From an uncultured Shinella sp. (GTDB taxonomy: Bacteria > Pseudomonadota > Alphaproteobacteria > Rhizobiales > Rhizobiaceae): a stretch of 6,474 bases of DNA. The translations under genes and the position numbers were made by a program. How positions within the stretch are numbered: the stretch's first letter is position 1; every line of letters starts with the position of its first letter. Below, one piece after another: positions 1 through 5,239 of this stretch. Location of the stretch: contig CAMPIK010000138.1 in the NCBI GenBank assembly GCA_946886325.1, positions 1-6,474 on the forward strand, read 5' to 3'. The notes under the pieces are model-generated. The model was not told where the DNA came from. It made no database searches and was given only the letters and a program-made list of their open reading frames with translations.

Positions 1-659
1 GACGCGCCGACGCCGCAATTGGCGCCGACGGCGAGCGGGCCTGCGCCGATGTCGCCGGCAACGCCATGGATGTCGCGCGGGTGCAGGCCCATCATCGTCT
101 TGCCGGCGGTGTCGAAGGAGCCGGTATAGACGAAGGGCAGGCCGACCTTGACGGCGGCTTCGGCGGCCGCGCGGATTTCTTCCGGCGAGGACATGGTCTC
201 GATCCAGGCGACGTCGGCGCCGCCGGCCTTCAGGCCCTCGATCTGCTCGACGAAGGCTGCGACCGCGTCGTCATAGGTCATGGCGCCGAGCGGCACCAGC
301 AGTTCGCCGGTCGGGCCGACGGAGCCGGCGACGATCACCTTGCGCGGCGCCTTGTCGGCGACGGCGCGCGCAATCTCGGCGGCCTTCCTGTTGAGGTCGA
401 AGACGCGATCCTGCGCATGGTGCAGTTTCAGCCGGTGGCGGGTGCCGCCGAAGGTGTTGGTCAGGATGATGTCGGCGCCGGCATCGACGAAATCCTGATG
501 CAGCTTGGTGATGTTCTCCGGCTTCGCCTCGGTCCACAGTTCCGGCGCCTCGCCGGCCTCGAGCCCCATGGCGAAGAGCGACGTTCCGGTGGCGCCGTCG
601 GCGAGAAGGAAGGGCTTTTCGGCGAGCAGGGCGGCGAGCGCGTTCGTCTCAATGGTCAT
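1..659 (-). CDS. bmt: Betaine--homocysteine S-methyltransferase, N-terminal part (3' end outside window)
   Basis: Cytoplasmic methyltransferase that moves a methyl group, most likely from glycine betaine, to homocysteine to give methionine (and dimethylglycine). It belongs to the zinc-dependent homocysteine S-methyltransferase family (Pfam S-methyl_trans). Visible family motifs are DGATGTSLF (residues 21-29), ILTNTFGGT (65-73), VAGSVGPTGEL (110-120) and GANCGVGA (212-219). C215 in the last is the first of the three zinc-ligand cysteines; the distal CC pair would lie beyond the left edge. The start is ATG at 659, preceded by GAGGAAAA five bases upstream. There are 219 codons in the window of about 300 expected for the bacterial type. 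The betaine-type importer just upstream favours betaine over S-methylmethionine as methyl donor, but the sequence alone does not exclude an MmuM-like enzyme. It probably has its own promoter and operator at 746-774. The family is certain; the substrate is an inference from context. Confidence 0.88.
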   Translation of the reverse strand, partial: MTIETNALAALLAEKPFLLADGATGTSLFAMGLEAGEAPELWTEAKPENITKLHQDFVDAGADIILTNTFGGTRHRLKLHHAQDRVFDLNRKAAEIARAVADKAPRKVIVAGSVGPTGELLVPLGAMTYDDAVAAFVEQIEGLKAGGADVAWIETMSSPEEIRAAAEAAVKVGLPFVYTGSFDTAGKTMMGLHPRDIHGVAGDIGAGPLAVGANCGVGA

Positions 660-745
660 GGGTGTTTTCCTCGTGCGGCCGTGCGGCCCTTGCCTGGCAA
701 TGTCCCGGTCGCGGATCGCGGCGCGGGCATGCGCTTTCGGACAAT

Positions 746-774
746 GATATAAAGAAATCTTTATATGCTTGCAA
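746..774 (-). promoter_or_regulatory. Sigma70-like promoter of bmt with embedded palindromic operator
   Basis: Read on the minus strand, a -35-like TTGCAA (769-774) is followed after exactly 17 bases by a -10-like TATATC (746-751). The spacer and the -10 box are filled by the palindrome ATATAAAGAAATCTTTATAT (747-766), with 9-bp arms around two central bases. It is an AT-rich island in GC-rich surroundings. A repressor bound there would block RNA polymerase. The expected transcript starts near 739, leaving a leader of about 80 bases before the bmt ATG. The geometry is seen directly. The regulator is inferred: palindromes of this ATAAAGA/TCTTTAT kind resemble sites of ArsR-family repressors that sense the methionine cycle (SahR-like), but no regulator gene is present here. 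Confidence 0.6.
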
Positions 775-798
775 GTCGCTGTGCTGCCGCCGAAACGA

Positions 799-825
799 CA
801 TCGGGCGCCACGAGGGCACCCGATG
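799..825 (-). terminator. Hairpin behind the ATPase gene, probable end of the importer transcript
   Basis: Arms of 11 bases at 799-809 and 815-825 enclose a 5-base loop. On the minus-strand RNA all pairs form, one of them a G-U pair. It lies about 28 bases after the ATPase stop codon and before the bmt promoter, where a terminator is expected. The stretch that follows has only a short T-rich run (TCGTTT), so termination may be weak or factor-assisted, and some read-through into bmt is possible. Confidence 0.45.
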
Positions 826-852
826 GTTCATAGGCGGGTGGCCGGGCGCCTG

Positions 853-1905
853 TCAGGCGGCGGCCCTGGTATTGTCCTCGTGGCTCGTCGGCGTCACCAT
901 GGCGGAAATGATGCTTCCGAGGTTGATCGAGCCGATCGGCTTGCCGTTTTCGTCGAGGACATGGCCATTGCTCTGGTTGGCTGCCGTCATCTCGCGGGCG
1001 GCAAGTTCGAGCACGGTGCCCTTGGCGACGGGCAGGCCTTCCGGCCCGCCGGTCATCGGCGCCATGATCGTCTCGACATTGATGACCCGGCCGCGGTTCA
1101 CTTCCTTGACGAAGGCGGTGATGTAGTCGTCGGCGGGGTTCAGCACGATTTCCTGACCGGTTCCCTGCTGGACGACGAGGCCGTCGCGCAGGATGGCGAT
1201 CTTGTCGCCGAGGCGCAGCGCCTCGTCGAGGTCGTGGGTGATGAAGACGACCGTCTTCTTCAGTTCCTTCTGCAGGTCGAGAAGCACCGTCTGCATGTCG
1301 ACGCGGATCAGCGGGTCGAGCGCCGAATAGGCCTCGTCCATGAGCAGGATGTCGGCATCGTTGGTCAGCGCGCGGGCGAGGCCGACGCGCTGCTGCATGC
1401 CACCCGAGAGCTGGTTCGGATAGTGGTTCTCGAAGCCGGAGAGGCCGACGCGCTCGATCCATTGCAGCGCCCGCTTGCGGCTTTCGCTATCCGCAACGCC
1501 CTGGATTTCGAGACCGTAGATCGTGTTCTCGATCACCGTGCGGTGCGGCAGGAGCGCGAACTTCTGGAAGACCATCGCCGTCTTGTGGCGGCGGAATTCG
1601 CGAAGGTCGTTCTCGTTCATCTTGCAGACATCGACGCCGTCATAGAGCACTTCGCCCGCCGTCGGATCGATCAGCCGGTTGATGTGGCGGATGAGCGTCG
1701 ACTTGCCCGAGCCCGACAGGCCCATGACGACCTGCACGCAGCCTGCCGGCATCAGGATGTTGATGTCCTGCAGACCGAGCACATGGCCGTGCTGTTCGTT
1801 GAGTTCGGCCTTGCCCATGCCGCTCTTGACGGCATCGACAAAATCCTTCCCGCGCGGGCCGAAGATTTTGTAGAGATTCTTGATTTCGATCTCGTGGCTA
1901 GCCAT
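853..1905 (-). CDS. proV: Glycine betaine/proline-type ABC importer, ATP-binding protein
   Basis: Cytoplasmic ATPase that drives uptake by the membrane permease encoded just upstream (ProV/OpuAA/ChoV family). The 350 residues contain Walker A GLSGSGKST (62-70), the Q-loop glutamine at 114 (MVFQKF), the signature LSGGMQQR (166-173), Walker B ILLMDEA (186-192) and the H-loop histidine 224 (FITHD). The N-terminal extension up to about residue 45 and the segment GLEIQG near 131 are typical of the betaine branch. Residues from about 270 to 340 form the short CBS-like tail of this family, here a single weak unit. The start at 1905 is chosen because GGAGG lies seven bases upstream and the family sequence begins just there (MASHEIEIKNLYK); an upstream ATG at 1941 would add 12 untypical residues inside the permease gene. 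The ATG overlaps the permease stop by 8 bp, which suggests translational coupling. Substrate could be glycine betaine, choline or proline betaine. Confidence 0.9.
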   Translation of the reverse strand: MASHEIEIKNLYKIFGPRGKDFVDAVKSGMGKAELNEQHGHVLGLQDINILMPAGCVQVVMGLSGSGKSTLIRHINRLIDPTAGEVLYDGVDVCKMNENDLREFRRHKTAMVFQKFALLPHRTVIENTIYGLEIQGVADSESRKRALQWIERVGLSGFENHYPNQLSGGMQQRVGLARALTNDADILLMDEAYSALDPLIRVDMQTVLLDLQKELKKTVVFITHDLDEALRLGDKIAILRDGLVVQQGTGQEIVLNPADDYITAFVKEVNRGRVINVETIMAPMTGGPEGLPVAKGTVLELAAREMTAANQSNGHVLDENGKPIGSINLGSIISAMVTPTSHEDNTRAAA

Positions 1906-2806
1906 GGACCACCTCCGAATGCTTCTGCAGACGCTTGCCATAGGCCTGGCTCGTCCGGTCGAAAATGATGGCGATGGCGACCAGTGCGAAACCGTTGAGG
2001 AAGCCGACGGTGAAGAACTGGTTGTTGATCGCCTGGAGAACGTTTCTGCCGAGCCCGCCGACGCCGACCATCGAGGCGACGACGACCATGGCGAGCGACA
2101 TCATGATGGTCTGGTTGATGCCGGCCATGATGGTGGGCAGTGCCAGCGGTATCTGCACGTTCTTCAGCTTCTGCCAGGAGGAAGACCCGAAGGCGTCGGC
2201 CGCTTCGAGGACCTCCTTGTCGACGAGCCGTATGCCGAGATTGGTCAGGCGGATCATCGGGGGGACCGCGTAGATGACGACGGCGATCAGGCCCGGCACC
2301 TTGCCGATGCCGAAGATCATGACGACGGGGATCAGGTAGACGAAGCTCGGCATCGTCTGCATCACGTCGAGCACCGGGTTGATGATGGACTGGACCCTTT
2401 CCGAACGCGCCATCACGATGCCGATCGGAATGCCGATGACGATCGCGATGAAGGTACAGACGGTCACCATGGCGAGTGTCACCATCGTGTCGTTCCAGAG
2501 CCCCATCAGGCCGATGAGGAACATCGAGACGGCGGTGCCGATCGTGACCTTGATGTCGCGGCTGCCGAAATAGACGATCGCCAGCATGACCAGAAGGATG
2601 ATCGGCCAGGGCGAGTTGACGAAGGTTCGCTCGAGGAAATTCAGAAAGACCTGAAGCGGCTGCACGGCCGCGTCGATCACGTTGACATAGGCGCGCACGA
2701 GGCCCTTGAAACCGTCGTCGATCGTCTTGCGCGCTACGCGGATCGTGGTGTCGTCAAGGGCTGGAAATCGGCATAAAAGTTCTGGCACGTAATCGCATAA
2801 TGCCAT
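1898..2806 (-). CDS. proW: Glycine betaine/proline-type ABC importer, permease
   Basis: Inner-membrane permease of the ProW/OpuAB/ChoW family (BPD_transp_1), 302 residues. After an amphipathic, non-membrane N-terminus of about 65 residues there are hydrophobic segments near 66-81, 86-104, 108-133, 151-183, 226-250 and 264-283. The cytoplasmic EAA loop, which docks on the ATPase, starts at residue 201 (EAADAFGSSSWQKLKNVQIP) and continues with LALPTIMAGINQ. The motif TMPSFVYLIP (151-160) is typical of betaine permeases. The start ATG at 2806 has AAGGGGA about six bases upstream. Its stop overlaps the start of the ATPase gene by 8 bp. It lies 281 bp behind the binding-protein gene, with a strong hairpin between the two. 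The family is clear; the exact substrate is not. Confidence 0.9.
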   Translation of the reverse strand: MALCDYVPELLCRFPALDDTTIRVARKTIDDGFKGLVRAYVNVIDAAVQPLQVFLNFLERTFVNSPWPIILLVMLAIVYFGSRDIKVTIGTAVSMFLIGLMGLWNDTMVTLAMVTVCTFIAIVIGIPIGIVMARSERVQSIINPVLDVMQTMPSFVYLIPVVMIFGIGKVPGLIAVVIYAVPPMIRLTNLGIRLVDKEVLEAADAFGSSSWQKLKNVQIPLALPTIMAGINQTIMMSLAMVVVASMVGVGGLGRNVLQAINNQFFTVGFLNGFALVAIAIIFDRTSQAYGKRLQKHSEVVHG

Positions 2807-3044
2807 CGTAATCCCCTTTATTTCTTACCGGAAGTTGTTGGCACCCCGAGCTTCGAACATGAATATGCCGTCGCGCGAGGGTTCGCACACTGGGTTGTCT
2901 TGTTTTCTATTCTTTTCCCGGCTTGCAGTTCTGTCATTGACACGATCCGCAGCTTGATAATGTGCTGTTTGCGACTTTTGCCGTTTTTGAGCTTACGAGC
3001 GACCCTTGCCGATCGTTATTCTGTCTCTTCATGTCGCAAGACCG

Positions 3045-3074
3045 ATGCGGCGGCGGGATGTCCCGCCGCCGCAT
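3045..3074 (-). other. GC-rich intercistronic hairpin between binding-protein and permease genes
   Basis: A perfect 13-bp stem (3045-3057 with 3062-3074, arms ATGCGGCGGCGGG and its complement) closes on a 4-base loop. It begins 13 bases after the binding-protein stop codon. On the minus-strand transcript no U-run follows, so it is unlikely to be a complete terminator. Its position fits an mRNA 3'-end stabiliser or partial attenuator that would give more binding protein than permease, as known from other importer operons. On the plus strand it is followed by TTTT, but no plus-strand gene lies upstream. Confidence 0.6.
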
Positions 3075-3087
3075 TTTGGTTCACGTG

Positions 3088-4086
3088 TCAGAGAGCGGCC
3101 TTGACCTTCTCGGCGACCTCGGGGGAAACCCACTTGGTCCACATGTCCTCGTTGTTCTGGAGGAAGTACTTCGCGGCGTCTTCGTTCGTGCCCTGGTTCT
3201 CATCCATCCAGGCGAGAACCTTGCCGACCGTGCCGTTGTCCCACTGGCGCGTCTTCATGTAGTCCATGGCGACGCCGGCCTTCTCGGAGAAGGCCTTGGT
3301 CACGACGGTGTAGACGTCCGAGGTCGGATAGGCGTTGACCTTGGGATCCGGGCAATCCGGAACGGCCGTGCAGGCATCCCAGTCGGCCTTGTCGTTTTCG
3401 ACGCCGAAGGAGAGCTTTACCATCTCGTACTTGCCGAGGATGGCGGTCGGCGCCCAGTAGTAGCCGAGCCAGCCGGTTTCGCGCTCGAACGCATTGGCGA
3501 TCGAACCGTCGAGACCTGCAGCCGAACCGGTATCGACGAGGTCGAAGCCGGCCTTTTCAGCCTCGAGCGCGCGATAGAGGTTCGACGTCGAGACCTGGCA
3601 GTTCCAGCCCGACGGGCAATTGTGCACGGCGCCCTTCGAGGCGTCTTCCGGCGCCGGGAACAGTTCGGGATGCTTCAGCGCATCCTGCACCGTCTTGATG
3701 TCCGGGTGCTTGTCGGCGAGGAACTTCGGGATCCACCAGCCTTCGACGCCGCCTTCGGAGAGCAGCGGCACGAGCTGGAGGAGACGACCTTCGGCCATCG
3801 CCGCGTCGAGCGGCGTGCGAACGGCGTTCACCCACATTTCCGGAGCGACGTCCGGCTCGCCCTTCTCGTTCATCGACGTGAAGGTCGGCATCGTGTCGCC
3901 GGTGACGAGCGTCACCGTGCAGCCGTAGCCGTTTTCGAGAATGATCTTGTCGACATGGGCTGCCACACCAGCGGAAGCCCAGTTCATTTCAGCGATGGAA
4001 ACGGAACCGCAATCTTCCGCCTGCGCCGAACCGGCGAACGCGAAGAGACCTGCGGCAAGGATAGTTGAAGCGAAGAGCTTCTTCAT
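3088..4086 (-). CDS. Periplasmic substrate-binding protein of a betaine/choline-type ABC importer
   Basis: Periplasmic solute receptor of the OpuAC-type fold (ProX/ChoX superfamily), 332 residues, delivering a quaternary amine such as glycine betaine or choline to the permease. Residues 1-23 form a Sec signal peptide (MKK, hydrophobic core, AQA cleavage site before EDCGS). Many aromatic residues suit an aromatic cage for a trimethylammonium group: W36 in EMNWASAG, W85 in PEMWVNAV, W117 and W118 in EGWWIP, and W206, Y209, Y210, W211 in GWLGYYWAP. Six cysteines fall into three near pairs (26/56, 157/163, 239/245), possibly periplasmic disulfides. ATG at 4086 is preferred over the in-frame TTG at 4092 because it gives a normal signal peptide; GGAGG lies ten bases upstream. 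It is the first gene of the importer cluster. Whether the ligand is betaine, choline or a related compound cannot be told from the sequence. Confidence 0.88.
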   Translation of the reverse strand: MKKLFASTILAAGLFAFAGSAQAEDCGSVSIAEMNWASAGVAAHVDKIILENGYGCTVTLVTGDTMPTFTSMNEKGEPDVAPEMWVNAVRTPLDAAMAEGRLLQLVPLLSEGGVEGWWIPKFLADKHPDIKTVQDALKHPELFPAPEDASKGAVHNCPSGWNCQVSTSNLYRALEAEKAGFDLVDTGSAAGLDGSIANAFERETGWLGYYWAPTAILGKYEMVKLSFGVENDKADWDACTAVPDCPDPKVNAYPTSDVYTVVTKAFSEKAGVAMDYMKTRQWDNGTVGKVLAWMDENQGTNEDAAKYFLQNNEDMWTKWVSPEVAEKVKAAL

Positions 4087-4161
4087 GGTCAAAAGACCTC
4101 CCAGTCTTTGTCTGCAGTTATGAATCTGGAGGGGCTGGACGGGCTACTGCGATCCCCATCC

Positions 4162-4317
4162 GCCCAAACGGTTTATTGGGCAGGTCAGGGGGCTCATTAC
4201 CGGGTCAGGCAAGCCGACCCCCTGCTTGCAGCGACGGTGAGTGTTTTTGTCCTCCGGCGGAACCCTGTCACCGGGTGGACCTCATTCTCGTCACAGTTCC
4301 CCAGCGTAAGGGTTCCG
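4162..4317 (-). promoter_or_regulatory. Inverted-repeat-rich leader or control region of the importer
   Basis: Three inverted repeats follow each other upstream of the binding-protein gene: GCCCAA (4162-4167) with TTGGGC (4176-4181), an operator-like 6-8-6 arrangement about 75 bases before the start codon; CAGGGGG (4186-4192) with CCCCCTG (4218-4224); and a 9-bp pair, 4258-4266 with 4309-4317 (CGGAACCCT and complement), closing a 42-base interior. If the transcript starts beyond 4317 they would all be leader RNA structures; otherwise some could be DNA operators. I recognise no known riboswitch class. Confidence 0.35.
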
Positions 4318-4570
4318 ACAAAGAAATCAACCTCTCTGAGGCTCCCGGCGCCGCACAGGGCGTTTCCGGCGGGCCTCTGCGCATGGCCGAATGACCGGAA
4401 TTGCCGCTGTCCCGGAGGAAAAAATGCGCAAATGCCCATCTGTGGGCAAATGTCTGCCGCGCGCATCATGAAGTCATCCGCCACGCTCGCCGGATGCGGA
4501 CGAATCCTGTCCTGATTGCGGCGTCGGCGATGCCTGACAAAAAAATTCTGAAAATCAAAAAAATCCGCGA

Positions 4571-4585
4571 TTTACCCTTGCTTAA
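4571..4585. promoter_or_regulatory. CtrA-like motif
   Basis: TTTACCCTTGCTTAA matches the alphaproteobacterial CtrA consensus TTAA-N7-TTAA at seven of eight fixed positions. It lies in an AT-rich stretch just before the hairpin series at 4635-4754, where an activator of a plus-strand transcript could sit. A single near-match of this kind is common by chance in such a tract, so the call is weak. Confidence 0.2.
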
Positions 4586-4634
4586 GGTCTCAATAACGGT
4601 CCGGTAAGGATGTGCCGCTAATTCTCTTTGCACG

Positions 4635-4760
4635 GCGGGGGAACACCGCTGCCCGCTCCGGATCAGGTAGTGCGTCCCGGAGCGCCTGTCTTCTCCCCGT
4701 TTCGGGAGACCGTTCGAACGAAAGGCCGCCTCGATCTCCGAGCGCGGCCTTTCGCGTTCT
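4635..4760 (+). ncRNA. Possible small structured RNA (unrecognised)
   Basis: Consecutive hairpins are visible: GCGGG/CCCGC (4635-4639, 4652-4656), which competes with CGCTCCGG/CCGGAGCG (4654-4661, 4677-4684); TCTCCC/GGGAGA (4692-4697, 4704-4709); and a perfect 11-bp stem (4719-4729 with 4744-4754) whose loop carries a further CTCG/CGAG pairing. The last arm ends in CCTTTCG and is followed by CGTTCTT, so it resembles a terminator with an imperfect U-tract on the plus strand. It ends about 30 bases before the oppositely oriented terminator at 4791, as expected for two convergent transcripts. No good promoter or known RNA family was recognised. Alternatively it may be only a bidirectional terminator cluster. 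Confidence 0.3.
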
Positions 4761-4790
4761 TCGGCTTGCGTTGAGCGCCATCGCGGCAAC

Positions 4791-4826
4791 AAAAAAACCG
4801 CGCCCCCGAAGGAGCGCGGCTTCAAA
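4791..4826 (-). terminator. Intrinsic terminator of the small basic protein gene
   Basis: On the minus strand a 9-bp stem CCGCGCTCC / GGGGCGCGG (4811-4819 with 4798-4806, one G-U pair) encloses a UUCG tetraloop (4807-4810) and is followed directly by seven T (4797-4791). This is a near-ideal factor-independent terminator. It starts about 30 bases after the stop codon of the 47-codon gene, which supports that gene being transcribed. Confidence 0.85.
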
Positions 4827-4849
4827 AAATCTGTGCTCTAGCGTAGCGA

Positions 4850-4993
4850 TCAGCCGACGCTGCGGGTACGGATGAAGCCCAGCGGACCGAAGGGTGCGTC
4901 CATCACGGTGTTGCGAACGCGGGACTGGTGCTTGGGAGCTTCACCGTTCCAGGCGATCTGTACGAAATTCGGCTTGCTGAAGATGAACAGCAT
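4850..4993 (-). CDS. Small basic protein of unknown function, 47 residues
   Basis: I do not recognise this protein. It begins MLFIFSKPNFVQIAW and ends FGPLGFIRTRSVG. It has eight Lys/Arg/His-type charges against only one Glu and one Asp, no cysteine, and only a short hydrophobic N-terminus, too short for a membrane helix. The start ATG at 4993 is preferred because AGAGGAAA lies six bases upstream, nearly the same ribosome site as that of bmt; the frame stays open upstream to 5185, but without such a signal. A strong intrinsic terminator follows about 30 bases after the stop, so the unit looks like a complete single-gene transcript. It is divergent from cobQ, with a 10-bp inverted repeat between the two. 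It could be a conserved small protein, a leader-type peptide or a small nucleic-acid-binding peptide; nothing visible decides. Confidence 0.62.
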   Translation of the reverse strand: MLFIFSKPNFVQIAWNGEAPKHQSRVRNTVMDAPFGPLGFIRTRSVG

Positions 4994-5047
4994 GGGGTGT
5001 TTCCTCTGCGACGGGGTTGGGCTTTTTCCGTCTCTTTTCTGAGCGGG

Positions 5048-5053
5048 GATATA
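5048..5053 (-). promoter_or_regulatory. Possible -10 box for the small basic protein gene
   Basis: TATATC on the minus strand, identical to the -10-like box of bmt, lies about 55 bases upstream of the start codon. No good -35 box stands at the right distance (CTGATT at 17 bases), which would suit an activator-dependent promoter, with the inverted repeat at 5063-5092 overlapping the -35 region. Confidence 0.35.
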
Positions 5054-5062
5054 CGCTTGCGT

Positions 5063-5092
5063 CGTGGCGAAATCAGGACCGTTTTCGCCACG
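5063..5092. promoter_or_regulatory. Perfect 10-10-10 inverted repeat in the divergent region
   Basis: CGTGGCGAAA (5063-5072) and its exact complement TTTCGCCACG (5083-5092) flank a 10-base spacer. The site lies between the start codons of the small basic protein gene and cobQ, overlapping the -35 region of the possible small-gene promoter. It may be a binding site for a dimeric regulator acting on one or both genes, or an RNA hairpin in a leader. No U-tract follows on either strand, so it is not a standard terminator. Confidence 0.5.
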
Positions 5093-5229
5093 CGATGTCG
5101 CATTTTGAACAGTGATACGCGAAAGCGAAAAAGGCCCTCGGGAGTGTTGCGAAAATGCAGCGCCCCGGCCGCCCGAAGATGACAAATTTACGGCAAAACC
5201 GGGGCTTCCGGGCGGCGGGCGACTTTGCT

Positions 5230-5236
5230 AGGAGAG
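5230..5236 (+). promoter_or_regulatory. Ribosome binding site of cobQ
   Basis: AGGAGAG stands three to four bases before the ATG at 5240 and fixes this start, which also gives the expected family N-terminus ([17 protein letters not shown]). Confidence 0.75.
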
Positions 5237-5239
5237 GGC

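Larger units (their letters stand above)
4087..4849. other. 763-bp intergenic region without a convincing protein gene
   Basis: The region separates the importer from the small basic protein gene. Open frames on both strands are Arg/Pro/Ser-rich, lack family features and mostly start without a ribosome site, so I treat them as chance. What can be seen: inverted repeats in the importer leader (4162-4317), a 15-codon ORF with a Shine-Dalgarno sequence (4424-4471), an A-rich tract (about 4537-4563), a CtrA-like motif (4571-4585), a series of hairpins (4635-4754), and the terminator of the small gene (4791-4826). No clear sigma70 promoter for the importer could be fixed. Confidence 0.6.

Noticed and set aside
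660..740. SAM or SAH riboswitch in the bmt leader
   Set aside because: Only short GC-rich hairpins are seen; none of the conserved cores of the SAM-II or SAH classes can be recognised.
761..1462. Minus-strand 233-codon frame overlapping the ATPase gene
   Set aside because: It is a frame-shifted, arginine- and proline-rich shadow of the ATPase coding sequence, without its own start signals.
769..4068. Long plus-strand open frames opposite the importer genes (769-1968, 1880-2776, 2962-4068)
   Set aside because: They lie antisense to clearly recognisable genes, are rich in His/Asp/Arg runs and lack family motifs or good ribosome sites. They arise from the strong GC bias at third codon positions.
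4280..4345. Importer promoter TTGATT-N16-TACGCT on the minus strand
   Set aside because: The -35 match is moderate and the -10 match poor, so it does not stand out from chance.
4197..4484. Minus-strand 95-codon frame upstream of the binding-protein gene
   Set aside because: No plausible ribosome site and no recognisable domain; it runs through several inverted repeats. Kept as leader or control DNA instead.
4650..4725. tRNA-like impression from TTCGGGAGACCGTTCGAACG
   Set aside because: No acceptor stem, anticodon arm or proper T-loop can be formed around it; CGTTCGAACG is just a short palindrome next to the hairpin series.
4466..4825. Minus-strand 119-codon frame
   Set aside because: It would start inside the intrinsic terminator at 4791-4826, has no ribosome site and an untypical Arg/Ser-rich product.
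4994..5239. Cobalamin riboswitch before cobQ
   Set aside because: The conserved B12-box and the core segments are not visible on the plus strand in the 246 bases before the start codon.
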